Below are positions 21,535 through 29,383 of a DNA stretch of 33,333 nt, one piece after another. The notes below the pieces were generated by a model, which did no database searches, was not told where the DNA came from, and saw nothing but the letters and a program-made list of their open reading frames with translations. Source of the stretch: Acidobacteriota bacterium (GTDB lineage: Bacteria > Acidobacteriota > Terriglobia > Acidiferrales > UBA7541); NCBI GenBank assembly GCA_003133505.1, contig PKXT01000006.1, forward strand, positions 1 to 33,333, given 5' to 3'. The translations under genes and the position numbers were made by a program. Positions within the stretch are counted from its first letter, which is position 1; each line of letters begins with the position of its first letter.

Positions 21535-22080
21535 TTATTCGAGAGGAATGCCGGAATCTATGAGCGATTGGCGGATGCCAAGGCGGAGCTTCTCCAGAAC
21601 CTCGCCCTCCGTTTCGTCGAATGCCGGCCGGACAAAAGGAAAAGCGGGCATCCGGTCGCCACTCTGGTAACGCTGATAAATCTTGCGGGCCAGGCCGTGA
21701 AGGTTTCGGCCGTGGGTTTCATTTCCCCGCACGCGCGGGCCGGTGCCGAATTCGAGCCATTTGGCCCAAAATGCTTTTTTGGACGGCCCCACGCTCATCG
21801 TCGCGGAGACATCGCTCTTCGTGCGGATCACAATCGCGATGTTCTCGGCAATGAAGCCGGCGGGTTCCGGATCGTCGTTGGCTACGGATTTTCCGTTCTT
21901 GCCGCCGTGGTGAGCGCCGCGGCGCACGAGCGCGGCGATGGCATTGCGCCAGACTTCCCCCACTTGGTGAAGGACGTCCCGAACGATGTGACGCGCCGCT
22001 TTGAGAGGCAATTCTTCGAGCTTGTGCTCGAACTCGGCAAAGCCGGTCAGCTTCACCTTGATATCGAAGGCGCCAGGCAT
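21535..22080 (-). CDS. HK97 gp10-like neck protein
   Basis: This 181-residue protein reads IKVKLTGFAEFEHKLEELPLKAARHIVRDVL ... GPSKKAFWAKWLEFGTGPRV ... RNLHGLARKIYQRYQSGDRMPAFPFVRPAFDETEGEVLEKL, which is the HK97 gp10-like pattern (LEFGT..R..ARPF/MPAFPFVRPA). The protein is a head-tail joining component. An extra Gly/His/Lys-rich segment (RRGAHHGGKNGK) lies inside. The gene starts at ATG 22080, overlapping the closure gene stop by one base (TAATG). Confidence 0.8.
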   Translation of the reverse strand: MPGAFDIKVKLTGFAEFEHKLEELPLKAARHIVRDVLHQVGEVWRNAIAALVRRGAHHGGKNGKSVANDDPEPAGFIAENIAIVIRTKSDVSATMSVGPSKKAFWAKWLEFGTGPRVRGNETHGRNLHGLARKIYQRYQSGDRMPAFPFVRPAFDETEGEVLEKLRLGIRQSLIDSGIPLE

Positions 22081-22448
22081 TACCAGGTATTTGCGGAATC
22101 GTTTCGCTCGACGCAGATCAGGCGGAGGACGTGGGCGACTTCATCGGGGTTTAATTTTACTTCGATCTGAAAAGTTCGCGTGTTGCCTTCGGCGTCGTTG
22201 AACCAGACCAGATCCTTGGCGAGCACTCCTGGCATCCAGCGAATGGTAACTAGGTGAGTGGCCTCAGATACCTGCTGCTGCGCGTTATAGAGGTCCTTGC
22301 CGGTGAGCGTGACGATCTCGGCGTAAACGCTGGCATATTTGCTGGCGTCGTTCTTGGACCACCCGCCGGAGCTGTCCTGAGTGGTATTCGGATGGGCAAG
22401 CTCCACCGGGTGGCGCAATTTTCCAGCAGCTATTCGTGGCGATGGCAT
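22080..22448 (-). CDS. Head closure protein (phage head-tail joining)
   Basis: This 122-residue protein reads GKLRHPVELAHPNTTQDSSGGWSKNDASKYASVYAEIVTLTGKDLYNAQQQVSEATHLVTIRWMPGV ... DLVWFNDAEGNTRTFQIEVKLNPDEVAHVLRLICVER. This is the Phage_H_T_join pattern (SPP1 gp16/HK97 gp7-like): L-R-H-x-V-x-L, WA-I, TIR, and R-x-F-x-I-x-x...L-C-x-E. It closes the filled head and joins the tail terminator. Length is usual. It overlaps the gp10-like gene by one base. Confidence 0.8.
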   Translation of the reverse strand: MPSPRIAAGKLRHPVELAHPNTTQDSSGGWSKNDASKYASVYAEIVTLTGKDLYNAQQQVSEATHLVTIRWMPGVLAKDLVWFNDAEGNTRTFQIEVKLNPDEVAHVLRLICVERNDSANTW

Positions 22449-22473
22449 GGGGGGAAAAGACCGCTAATTGTTT

Positions 22474-22935
22474 TTAGCGGAGGACGTAGTAAACGGTGAA
22501 AAGGATCAGGGCGTTGGAACCCTGAAAATGGACTGTGCCGTCCGACTGCTTCCAACCCGTCACTCCGCCGAGGAAGCTAAAGCACGCGGTGGTATTGAGG
22601 GCTATGGAATAGGCGGTAATGTCCGACGTGCGGCCGTATTGGTCGGCGACCGAATTGATTGTGATGGTATAGGCGGTGGATCCGCTGGAATTCGTCGCGC
22701 AGAGCACTTCGTGGCCCGATAGCACGGTGGAATTGCCATTGGTGGTGTCCGCGGCGGTTGAGCTGATGGTCAGCGCGCCAGAGCCCACTGCAGTGGGATA
22801 CGGGCCGACGGGAGTTTGCGCGTTGATGTTGGTGGGCGATGTGGCGAATGCCGGCATGGCCGGCGCCAGCAACAGCGCGAGAGCGAGTGCGAAATATCCA
22901 GCGACGTGCAGCAGCTTACGGAATTTCTTGGTCAT
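22474..22935 (-). CDS. Exported decoration-domain protein in the structural operon
   Basis: This 153-residue protein has a Sec signal peptide (MTKKFRKLLHVAGYFALALA, cleavage after PAFA). The remainder (about 48-150) is one beta domain: LTISSTAADTTNGN ... VLSGHEVLCATNSSGSTAYTI ... YGRTSDITAYSIALNTTACFSFLGG ... GWKQSDGTVH. It is clearly similar to the C-terminal domain of the secreted protein at 5203..6618. The 'TAADTxNGN ... SGHE ... N ... R-T-S/G-D-x-x-x-Y-S ... W-Q-x-D-G' pattern recurs in phage decoration proteins. It lies between the connector and closure genes, where a virion protein would not need export. The ATG has AAGGAG upstream. Confidence 0.65.
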   Translation of the reverse strand: MTKKFRKLLHVAGYFALALALLLAPAMPAFATSPTNINAQTPVGPYPTAVGSGALTISSTAADTTNGNSTVLSGHEVLCATNSSGSTAYTITINSVADQYGRTSDITAYSIALNTTACFSFLGGVTGWKQSDGTVHFQGSNALILFTVYYVLR

Positions 22936-22950
22936 TGTTTCTCCTTAAAT

Positions 22951-23865
22951 TTACCGGGTGGGGTTGTAATCGCGAACGCGATTAAGAGCAATGAGGCGCT
23001 CGATGTGATTGGGGATCACGTAAAGATTCACATCGGTGAGCGTCTCTCGGTTTTCGTACATGTCGGCGACGATGGCCATCAGCGCGACCTTTAATTGCGC
23101 AGGAGCGGTTGCCGCGTCGCTGCCGTAGCCCGCGGTGAAATAGATCTGCACTGCGTCGGGAACGCGCAACGTAGCCGGCCAGACCTGGCCATAGAGCGGA
23201 GTAAGCCGCGGCGGCTCGGCATCCATGCTGACAATGAAATCGCCGAGCTGAGGCGAGGGAAGCACGTTGGACGCCGGCGCGGCACTCTGATACGTCCAGG
23301 TGAGCTGATTATCGACCGTCGTTCCGCTGAGATTCCACGCCGGTGCGGTGGATCCGCTGACAGAGACTCCGATGTTTCCGGCTTCGGAGACGGCTGTAAC
23401 CTGCTGGAGATTGCCGTTGGAATCCACCACCTGGTTGCCGATGACATAGGCTTTGTTGGCCTGCCAGGGGAAAGGCGTGGGATTCAGGGTGTAAGTGTTT
23501 CCGTCCGTCCCGATGTAGCTGATATAGGCGACGTTGACGACGGGCGAGCGCAGCAGCTTGATTTGGTGATGCTCAAGATGGTGGTCGCGCGAGTAGCGCG
23601 GCGCGGCGGAATAGTAAATTCCGGATCCGGCCCAGCCGCTGCCTTCGTGGAGGTGAGGGAAGCTATCGTGCGACTGGCGATATAGCTTGTTGACCAGGCT
23701 CCGGCCGGAATCGCTTTCCACGCCCTCGCGCGCCGCCGGTATATAGGTTCCGCTGATCAGAGCGTCCTGGCTGATATCGCCTGAAGAAATACGGGCGTGC
23801 AGCTTGACGGTGGCCAGTGAGACAGGCTCGGCGATGGGCGGCGTGATGATGGCGAGAGTGGACAT
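22951..23865 (-). CDS. Head-tail connector (gp6-like) with inserted sugar-binding-like domain
   Basis: This 304-residue protein has the gp6-like connector pattern at both ends: PVSLATVKLHARISSGD...DALISGTYIPAAREGVESDSGRSL (1-58) and PPRLTPLYGQVWPATLRVPDAVQIYFTAGYGS...VKVALMAIVADMYENRETLTDV...VIPNHIERLIALNRVRDY (218-301). Between, about residues 133-194, is WQANKAYVIGNQVVDSNGNLQQVTAV...G.TAPAWN...TTVDNQLTWTYQ, resembling a small carbohydrate-binding/decoration domain. The gene starts immediately after the previous stop (TAAATG). The connector ring joins portal and closure protein. Confidence 0.8.
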   Translation of the reverse strand: MSTLAIITPPIAEPVSLATVKLHARISSGDISQDALISGTYIPAAREGVESDSGRSLVNKLYRQSHDSFPHLHEGSGWAGSGIYYSAAPRYSRDHHLEHHQIKLLRSPVVNVAYISYIGTDGNTYTLNPTPFPWQANKAYVIGNQVVDSNGNLQQVTAVSEAGNIGVSVSGSTAPAWNLSGTTVDNQLTWTYQSAAPASNVLPSPQLGDFIVSMDAEPPRLTPLYGQVWPATLRVPDAVQIYFTAGYGSDAATAPAQLKVALMAIVADMYENRETLTDVNLYVIPNHIERLIALNRVRDYNPTR

Positions 23866-24081
23866 TTAGTTGGTCAGAGATTTTCGACTTCGTGTTTTCT
23901 GCTTTTTGCCGTGAGCTGCAGGAGCTGCAGGGACAGCGGCTGGCGGCTGGATGATATCGACGGCCTTGGTTTCATAATTAACACGCACCGCGCGGCCGTT
24001 GGCGATCAGATCCTGCGCGACGGGGAACGGAAATTCCTGAATCTCGCCGGCATAACGGCCGGTGAGGATTTTTAAGTACAT
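23866..24081 (-). CDS. Small structural-region hypothetical protein
   Basis: This 71-residue protein begins MYLKILTGRYAGEIQEFPFPVAQDLIANGRAVRVNYE and ends in a Lys/Arg-rich tail (HGKKQKTRSRKSLTN). The 'TGRYAGE...A.DLIANGRAV' pattern recalls small proteins often found between capsid and connector genes of phages. A basic tail suggests nucleic acid contact, but the fold and role are unknown. GAGGTAG precedes ATG 24081, and the stop TAA abuts the next ATG. Confidence 0.65.
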   Translation of the reverse strand: MYLKILTGRYAGEIQEFPFPVAQDLIANGRAVRVNYETKAVDIIQPPAAVPAAPAAHGKKQKTRSRKSLTN

Positions 24082-24093
24082 CGGCTACCTCGA

Positions 24094-24140
24094 AAAAGAG
24101 GGGCCGGAAGCAGCTCCGGGGGGAGCCGGAGCCGCTTCCG
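24094..24140 (-). terminator. Hairpin with T-run between capsid-side and connector-side genes
   Basis: CGGAAGC (24105..24111) pairs with GCTTCCG (24134..24140), and inside it CTCCGG pairs with CCGGAG. On the minus strand it is followed by GGCCCCTC and five Ts (24094..24098). It is a partial intrinsic terminator that may reduce expression of genes downstream of the capsid genes, matching the excess of capsid protein needed. Confidence 0.5.
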
Positions 24141-24198
24141 TTTTGTGAGCTGGCGTGCTTGCCAGTTCGGGAGGAACAACCTTGGTGTCCGCCTGGCG

Positions 24199-24675
24199 TT
24201 ACACGCAGACGGTGGGGGACTGGTCTTCGGCGAAGCGCGCGCCGCTGAGGACAACGATTACCGCAGCTAGATCCACATTGGCGCCATTGGCGAGCACCAC
24301 CTGGACATAGTCATAGCCCGCGTCGAGCGCCTGCGCATCGAGTTCGATGACGTAGAAAATATTGGCGTTCGCCGAAGGCTGAAAGCCCGCGCTGGTTTCG
24401 GCAGTGAGCGCTCCGAGCACATCATCCGATGCGCCGGAAACCTCCTGCTTGAAGACGTTGAACGGAATGGCGGTCGCGCCGGCGCCGGCGGCGCTGGTGC
24501 ACTCATTCACTACGATCGAAGTCATCTGCGCGGCCTGCGCGCCGAGGCTGATGATGATGGTGGCGTGCTGATAATCGGCCATCGAAAAAGCCTGCGCGGT
24601 CTTTCCGCCGCTGGCGCTGACGGGCGGCAGGGCATTGACCACATGGCCCTGTTGTGCGACTACGAATCCCTTCAT
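24199..24675 (-). CDS. Probable capsid decoration/auxiliary protein
   Basis: This 158-residue protein opens MKGFVVAQQGHVVNALPPVSASGGKTAQAFSMADYQHATIIISLG and continues with NECTSAAGAGATAIPFNVFKQE...DDVLGALTAETSAGF...NANIFYVIELDAQAL...YDYVQVVLANGANVDLAAVIVVLSGARFAEDQSPT. I recognise the overall pattern in uncharacterised phage proteins encoded just after the capsid gene. Location and beta-rich composition suggest a capsid decoration or cement protein, but there is no proof. The ATG has GAGGAG about eight bases upstream. Confidence 0.65.
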   Translation of the reverse strand: MKGFVVAQQGHVVNALPPVSASGGKTAQAFSMADYQHATIIISLGAQAAQMTSIVVNECTSAAGAGATAIPFNVFKQEVSGASDDVLGALTAETSAGFQPSANANIFYVIELDAQALDAGYDYVQVVLANGANVDLAAVIVVLSGARFAEDQSPTVCV

Positions 24676-24710
24676 GGATTTTCTCCTCGAATCTAAATTT
24701 GGAAAGCAGC

Positions 24711-24732
24711 GGGCCCCGACGAATCGGGGCCC
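24711..24732. terminator. 9-bp hairpin after the capsid gene
   Basis: GGGCCCCGA (24711..24719) pairs perfectly with TCGGGGCCC (24724..24732) with a 4-base loop, 20 bases after the capsid gene stop. A palindrome GCTCCTAATTAGGAGC (24745..24760) overlaps the end of that gene. There is no U-run, so they may stabilise the abundant capsid mRNA 3' end or attenuate read-through rather than act as a full terminator. Confidence 0.55.
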
Positions 24733-24752
24733 GGAGGGTGGATCGCTCCTAA

Positions 24753-26048
24753 TTAGGAGCGGGTGGCCAGGGTGATGAACGGGGACAGCGTGTTGCTGCC
24801 CTGAAACGGGGTGAGGGGCTTCTTCCAGCTCGGCTGGCCGTCCACGCGATAGACGAAGCGGTACACGCCTTCATCGGTGAGGAACTGGACGTGGATGGAG
24901 TAGTCCTGCTTCGGCGCGCCCTTGTCGATGAGCAGGTACTGGCTCAGATCGGCGAGGATGATGTCGCCGGGGGTTCCCAGCGTGGCGCAATACTCCACGG
25001 GGATCACCGGCTTGCCGAGAATCATCCCGTACGCATTGTTGTTGTTCCCGGGAGGAACATAGATCCGGGAAAGATCGCTCAGGATCACGCCGGAGCCGGA
25101 ACCGAGTGTCAGGTTGTAGAGCTTCGGCTCGACGTCGATGTTGATGAGCCATGCGGCGCTCGCGCGGCTGCGCGGCCACATGCGCGAATACATGTTGATC
25201 AGATCCTGGGCATCCACGGTGGCGCCGGAATCGCCGGAATCCTTGGCGATCTGCAGCGTCGCGCCGGCATTCAAAATGCCGAGCGGCTGGCCGGAGCCAG
25301 TGCCGTTGATGATGGCGTTCTCGGTCTTGAAGGTCATTTCTTCCGAGAAGGCTTCCTGGATGACGGCCTGGAGGGCCACGGCGTCTTCCATGAGCTCATC
25401 GGTGGCATAGCACAGGGCGATGAGCTTGTTGGTCTGCAGTTCGATCTGGCGGAACTTCGGCTTGGACTTCGTGAAGTTCGCAGCTTCGTTCACCCAGTAG
25501 GCTAGAACTCCGCCCCACCGGGATCCGTCAACGCGGCTGTCTTCGTCGATGGCGTTAATCTTGATGCCGTTGGAGGTGCCGGAGATGGGGATCTTCCGGA
25601 CGCGCTTGGCCACTTCGCCCAGGTCATAGATGCGCTGGATCAGCTCGGCCGAGAAATCCTTCTGGACGAGGAATCCGCCATCGGATGGAATTGCTTCGGA
25701 GAGGCCATTGGCCGCCATAAGGCGCGGATCCATGATGCTGCCGTGGGAGAGAGCGTGCTTCGCGACCGCCTGAAGTTGCTGACCGAGAGAAGCAAAGCCT
25801 CCCGTCTTGGCGGACATTCCAGTGGCATTTTCGGCATCGGCGACGGGTGTGCCGCGCTCGATGGCCTGCAGTTCGTCTTCGTGCGCGAGCTGCAGCACGG
25901 TGGCCTTCAGGCCGTCCAAGCCAGCCTGATATTCGGTTTCCTCGGCTTCGGTGAAGACGCGGTCCTCAGCCTTGGCCTTATTCAGCAATGCGCGGAGAGC
26001 TTTTTCCTGATCGCTCTTGCGCTGCCGCAATCCTTTGATGTTAGACAT
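24753..26048 (-). CDS. Major capsid protein, HK97 fold
   Basis: This 431-residue protein has an N-terminal delta domain with coiled-coil composition (1-~75) rich in Lys/Glu/Gln, then the HK97-type capsid body: AIPSDGGFLVQKDFSAELIQRIYDLGEVAKRVRKIPISG ... RQIELQTNKLIALCYATDELMEDAVALQAVIQEAFSEEMTFKTENAIINGTGSGQPLGIL ... MYSRMWPRSRASAAWLIN ... LGKPVIPVEYCATLGTPGDIILADLSQYLL. The delta part (about 100 residues) is presumably removed by the protease encoded upstream. GACAGGAGA precedes ATG 26048, a strong ribosome binding site. Confidence 0.93.
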   Translation of the reverse strand: MSNIKGLRQRKSDQEKALRALLNKAKAEDRVFTEAEETEYQAGLDGLKATVLQLAHEDELQAIERGTPVADAENATGMSAKTGGFASLGQQLQAVAKHALSHGSIMDPRLMAANGLSEAIPSDGGFLVQKDFSAELIQRIYDLGEVAKRVRKIPISGTSNGIKINAIDEDSRVDGSRWGGVLAYWVNEAANFTKSKPKFRQIELQTNKLIALCYATDELMEDAVALQAVIQEAFSEEMTFKTENAIINGTGSGQPLGILNAGATLQIAKDSGDSGATVDAQDLINMYSRMWPRSRASAAWLINIDVEPKLYNLTLGSGSGVILSDLSRIYVPPGNNNNAYGMILGKPVIPVEYCATLGTPGDIILADLSQYLLIDKGAPKQDYSIHVQFLTDEGVYRFVYRVDGQPSWKKPLTPFQGSNTLSPFITLATRS

Positions 26049-26206
26049 CGGGGGTTTCTCCTGTCGTAGGTTTTTCGTTCGGGGTACGGGGTGTTACTTC
26101 GCGGGTGCGTGGGCGCGATCGCGCTAGCCGTCGGGCAGGCGATCGGTCCTTATGCCGGCATGCTCACCATTGGGTGAGGAGTTCCCGGCGAAATTTGTTT
26201 GGGATT
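26049..26206. promoter_or_regulatory. Gap upstream of the capsid gene with dyads
   Basis: This 158-base stretch without genes, one of the longer gaps in the structural operon, precedes the capsid gene. It contains a small hairpin CTCACC-attg-GGTGAG (26163..26178) and the 12-bp palindrome GCGCGATCGCGC (26113..26124). I cannot point to a convincing -35/-10 pair. It may hold an internal promoter for the capsid gene; the capsid RBS is at its left end. Confidence 0.4.
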
Positions 26207-27403
26207 TTAGGCGTTCTCGATGAGATCGAGCTCGTGTTCCCGCATGGCGAGAGATTTCGCCGCGGGAATCAGCTCCGGAACTTCAGCGGCCGGAGCAGGC
26301 ACAATCGTTTCCGCGGCAACGGCGGAATTGGCATCGGGATTATCGGGATCCTGATCGTCGTCTTGCTGGAATGGGCAGCCGTTTTCCGCGCAGGCCTCAT
26401 CGGAGCAGTCTCGCGTGGTGCAAGCCCCACAGTTGCCGGCCGAGCAGGCATCGCAGGCTTGTCCATCACCAAGGCACTGGCAGCCACCGTTGTAATCGCC
26501 GGCGACCAGGGCGGCGCTAAGAGCCGCACTCATGCGGCGGGGCGCAGCGCCTCCGGAGAGTTTGCCAATCACCTGATCGAGCGAGGCGACGCGATCGGCC
26601 ATTCCTTCGGTCACCGCATCATCGGCCAGCAGCATGCGCCCCTGGCCGAATCCGGATTTCACGCTGGACTGGCTGACGCGGCGGCCGGTAGCGACGGCTT
26701 TCACAAACATGCCGTAGAATCCGTCCACTTTGGCCTGCATTGCGGCGCGCGCTTCGTCGGAAAGGGGCTCGTAGGGATTGCCTTCGGTCTTAAACTTGCC
26801 CGCGCTAATCAGGGAGATTTTCAAGCCCTCTTTTTCGAGCGCCTGGGAAGCGTCTTCATGCTGGCAGAAGACGCCGATGGATCCGCACTGGCCGCTGGGG
26901 GTGATGACGATTTCGTCGGCCGCGCTGGCCAGCCAGTAGGCGGCGCTCGCGCACATGGGATTCACCACCGCGGTAATTTTCTTGCCTTGGCCGCGCGCAG
27001 CGAGCATTTCGGCTGCCAGCTCGGGAATGCCTTCGACGGCGCCCCCGGGCGAATCCACGTCAAACACAATCGCTTTCACGGCCGGATCGGCGATGGCCGC
27101 TCGGAACGCTCGCGTAAGGCCAGCGACAGTTGTGCCGCCGGATATCTGGGACATCAGGGAAATTTTCTGGGAGATGACTCCATAGATCGGAATCACCGCC
27201 ACCGCGCCGAATTGCTTGCCGGCGGGTCCGGATACGCGCGAAGCGTGGAACGTTTGCGGCGCCAGGCGCAATTGGATTTCTTGCTGGGTGAGTTTTTCCC
27301 CGGAGGCGCGCAGGGCGATGAGCGCGGTGATGGTCCTGAATTTGTCGGGGAGGATGGCCCAGGGCTTTTGAAAGACTTCGTTAAACACGTGCTGGTATTT
27401 CAT
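26207..27403 (-). CDS. Prohead protease, S49/ClpP-like, with Cys-rich C-terminal tail
   Basis: The start chosen is ATG 27403 (CACAGGAGC just upstream), giving 398 residues; the longer frame to 27430 lacks a ribosome binding site. The S49 pattern is clear: IPIYGVIS, IVFDVDSPGGAVEGI, then VVNPMCASAAYWLASAADEIV with nucleophile Ser153, and LISAGKFKTEGNPYEPLS with catalytic Lys (203 or 205). It would mature the capsid. The C-terminal tail has nine cysteines in residues 308-343 (GGCQCLGDGQACDACSAGNC, then GAC, RDC, EAC, NGC), followed by an acidic Pro/Asp/Ala-rich end. The Cys cluster is not part of the S49 fold. Confidence 0.85.
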   Translation of the reverse strand: MKYQHVFNEVFQKPWAILPDKFRTITALIALRASGEKLTQQEIQLRLAPQTFHASRVSGPAGKQFGAVAVIPIYGVISQKISLMSQISGGTTVAGLTRAFRAAIADPAVKAIVFDVDSPGGAVEGIPELAAEMLAARGQGKKITAVVNPMCASAAYWLASAADEIVITPSGQCGSIGVFCQHEDASQALEKEGLKISLISAGKFKTEGNPYEPLSDEARAAMQAKVDGFYGMFVKAVATGRRVSQSSVKSGFGQGRMLLADDAVTEGMADRVASLDQVIGKLSGGAAPRRMSAALSAALVAGDYNGGCQCLGDGQACDACSAGNCGACTTRDCSDEACAENGCPFQQDDDQDPDNPDANSAVAAETIVPAPAAEVPELIPAAKSLAMREHELDLIENA

Positions 27404-27641
27404 CGGTAAGCTCCTGTGGGGCGGCCACAAAATTGAAGGCGGCGGGGCCGATCTGCACCAGGCGGAATTCCTGGTCGGGGAAAGTCGCTTCGAGGTGATC
27501 GGCTACTTCCTCGAGCAGTGTGTCGACGCCGGCGGATGTGAAGCGGCTGCGGGGCCCCGCGCGATACGTCCTCGTTACGGGCTTCTCCCGTCCTGCGAGA
27601 AAAACCTTCATGGCCACACTTTTGAACATGCGCTCGCTCAT
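27381..27641 (-). CDS. Small hypothetical protein between portal and protease
   Basis: This 86-residue protein is basic at the start (MKVFLAGREKPVTRTYRAGPRSRFTS) and then reads VDTLLEEVADHLEATFPDQEFRLVQIGPAAFNFVAAPQ, an alpha/beta pattern. ATG 27641 overlaps the portal stop by four bases; its stop overlaps the protease start by 23 bases, so all three genes are coupled. I do not recognise the family. Unknown genes are often found at this position in phages with S49 prohead proteases; a scaffold or accessory role would be a guess. Confidence 0.6.
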   Translation of the reverse strand: MSERMFKSVAMKVFLAGREKPVTRTYRAGPRSRFTSAGVDTLLEEVADHLEATFPDQEFRLVQIGPAAFNFVAAPQELTDEIPARV

Positions 27642-29383
27642 TGGGAAAGTTCCCTGCGCTGGCGGCGTTTTTTGCCGAGGGCCATGGTGGCGAGCTGCTC
27701 GGGCGCAGTGTCTTCAATCCAATCTAGAACCGCGGCGCGTTCACCAGAACTTTGTAAGGCCAGCGATCGGAGATTGACCGCGGCGTACTGCATGGCGGCG
27801 GTGGGCGAAATGTTGAGAGCACGCGACACTGTGTGTGCGTGCTCCTGGTAGAAATACTCGGCGGAGGAAAGGAACGCCGCGGGATCCTCGGCAAAGCGGG
27901 TATTCAGCTTGCGGAGTGCGGCGGTTTCGCGGCGCACCATGCGGCCCGCGGCATCGAGCGCGAAGACCTTCAGGCGGGCATGTAAGGCTCGAGCTTTGGG
28001 ATCGTCCGCGCCTTCGTCATCGGGATTATCGTCCGGAGGATTATCGAGATCGTTTTCAGTATCCGGTTTGCCGGGCGTTGCCGGCGTATCTTCCGTGCCA
28101 ATCTGGCCTGGAGCGGGTTCCGGAGGTTCCTGGCCGTTAACCAGCATATTGAGCGGCCGCCAGTAATCGTCGCCGCCGTCTTCGTGCGAGACAGGATTCC
28201 AGTTTTCGAAGCGGCAGACGCCGTTGGTATTGAGAAAGCCATTGATCTTGGCGATGGCATAGCCGTCCATGCGGTCCTTGAAGGCGCCGCGGAGCAGCCC
28301 GTCCAGAAGGAATTTGGCGAAGTATTCGCCCTGGCCGTCCCCCACCACTTCCGTGAGGGGGTCAATCATGTCTACGGCGATGCGGCGTTCCCAGCGGTTG
28401 GCGATGAGCTGCATGCAGCCGGTGACGAACTCGATTCCTTGATGCTCGATGTTGTTATTGGTCGAGCGCTCGAGGATGGCGACCTTGTGCGGCGGAACGA
28501 GATACATTCCGCAGATTTCCTCGCGCGAGGCTTTAATGGCTTCGAGGAACTGAGCGTCCTTGTTGGACATGGCGATGGTTTTGTATTCCATCCCCCTATC
28601 GAGCACGGCGGTTGTGTGACGGTTTTCGCCGGTCTGAGACTTCTGCCAGCTATTTTTGTACTCCGCACGCGCAGCATCATCACGGAAAAGAGTGCCGGGA
28701 CCGGTGAGGTAGCCCCGAGGTTGGGCGTCGTTGCGCAGGAAGCGGCCAAAGTAATCCTGCATGCCCAGGGCGTTGCCAATGGTTTCGCGCTGGAGCGCGA
28801 TAGGGCTGAGCCCGACCAGTCCGTCCTGCGATTGCCCGCGCAGGTGGAACATTTCATCCTGGGTGAACCAATCAATTTCCGCGGTGAAGCGAGAGCGCAC
28901 CTGGTACTTCAGGCGGCCGTTGGGGAGGCGATAAACATTCACCAGATCGGGGTGAATGGGGATGAGCTGGTCAATCGCTCCGCGGGGCCCGGGAAGGATG
29001 CGGGCGAAGGCGTTTCCGCGAAGGTCCAGGTGGGTCTGCATCAGTTCGATGAATTCGAACGACGTCTGCCACTGGTTGGGGGAGTTATGCAGCACCTGGT
29101 AGAGCGGATGGTCCGTGGCGCGCTCTTCGCGGCCGTCGGAAAAGCGCTGGAAGATTTCGAGAGGGCAGGCGGCCAGTGTCTCCGATCGGACGCGCACGCA
29201 GGAGTAAACGACGCTGAGGCGCATGGCCGTCTCGGGACTGACCGCCATGCCGGCGGAGGAATCGGAACCGCGGGGCTGCCACCAGTAATCGTCAATGGGC
29301 GGCAGCGACTGGCCCATGAACGAGGCGCGAATTACCGCTGCGCCATAGGCAATCCGCTGAAATAGGGGCATGCGCGCGCTCAT
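27638..29383 (-). CDS. Portal protein, HK97 family
   Basis: This 581-residue protein shows the phage portal pattern: VVYSCVRVRSETLAACPLEIFQR, DHPLYQVLHNSPNQWQTSFEFIELMQTHLDLRGNAFARI, QLIPIHPDLVNVYR, DEMFHLRGQSQDGLVGLSPI, AREEICGMYLVPPHKVAILERSTNNNIEHQGIEFV, WERRIAVDMIDPLTE. A Pro/Asp/Glu-rich linker (about 420-462) and a charged helical C-terminal extension (about 463-581) are longer than in the smallest HK97 portals. It forms the dodecameric DNA channel at one vertex. Four-base overlap with the terminase stop (29380..29383). Confidence 0.9.
   Translation of the reverse strand: MSARMPLFQRIAYGAAVIRASFMGQSLPPIDDYWWQPRGSDSSAGMAVSPETAMRLSVVYSCVRVRSETLAACPLEIFQRFSDGREERATDHPLYQVLHNSPNQWQTSFEFIELMQTHLDLRGNAFARILPGPRGAIDQLIPIHPDLVNVYRLPNGRLKYQVRSRFTAEIDWFTQDEMFHLRGQSQDGLVGLSPIALQRETIGNALGMQDYFGRFLRNDAQPRGYLTGPGTLFRDDAARAEYKNSWQKSQTGENRHTTAVLDRGMEYKTIAMSNKDAQFLEAIKASREEICGMYLVPPHKVAILERSTNNNIEHQGIEFVTGCMQLIANRWERRIAVDMIDPLTEVVGDGQGEYFAKFLLDGLLRGAFKDRMDGYAIAKINGFLNTNGVCRFENWNPVSHEDGGDDYWRPLNMLVNGQEPPEPAPGQIGTEDTPATPGKPDTENDLDNPPDDNPDDEGADDPKARALHARLKVFALDAAGRMVRRETAALRKLNTRFAEDPAAFLSSAEYFYQEHAHTVSRALNISPTAAMQYAAVNLRSLALQSSGERAAVLDWIEDTAPEQLATMALGKKRRQRRELSQ

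Noticed and set aside
26105..27409. Plus-strand open frame of 434 codons opposite the protease gene
   Set aside because: It is the antisense of a strongly supported S49 protease gene; Gly/Arg/His-rich composition is typical of antisense reading in high-GC DNA. The same applies to 28184..29365, 30178..31146, 24891..25505 and 11567..12544.
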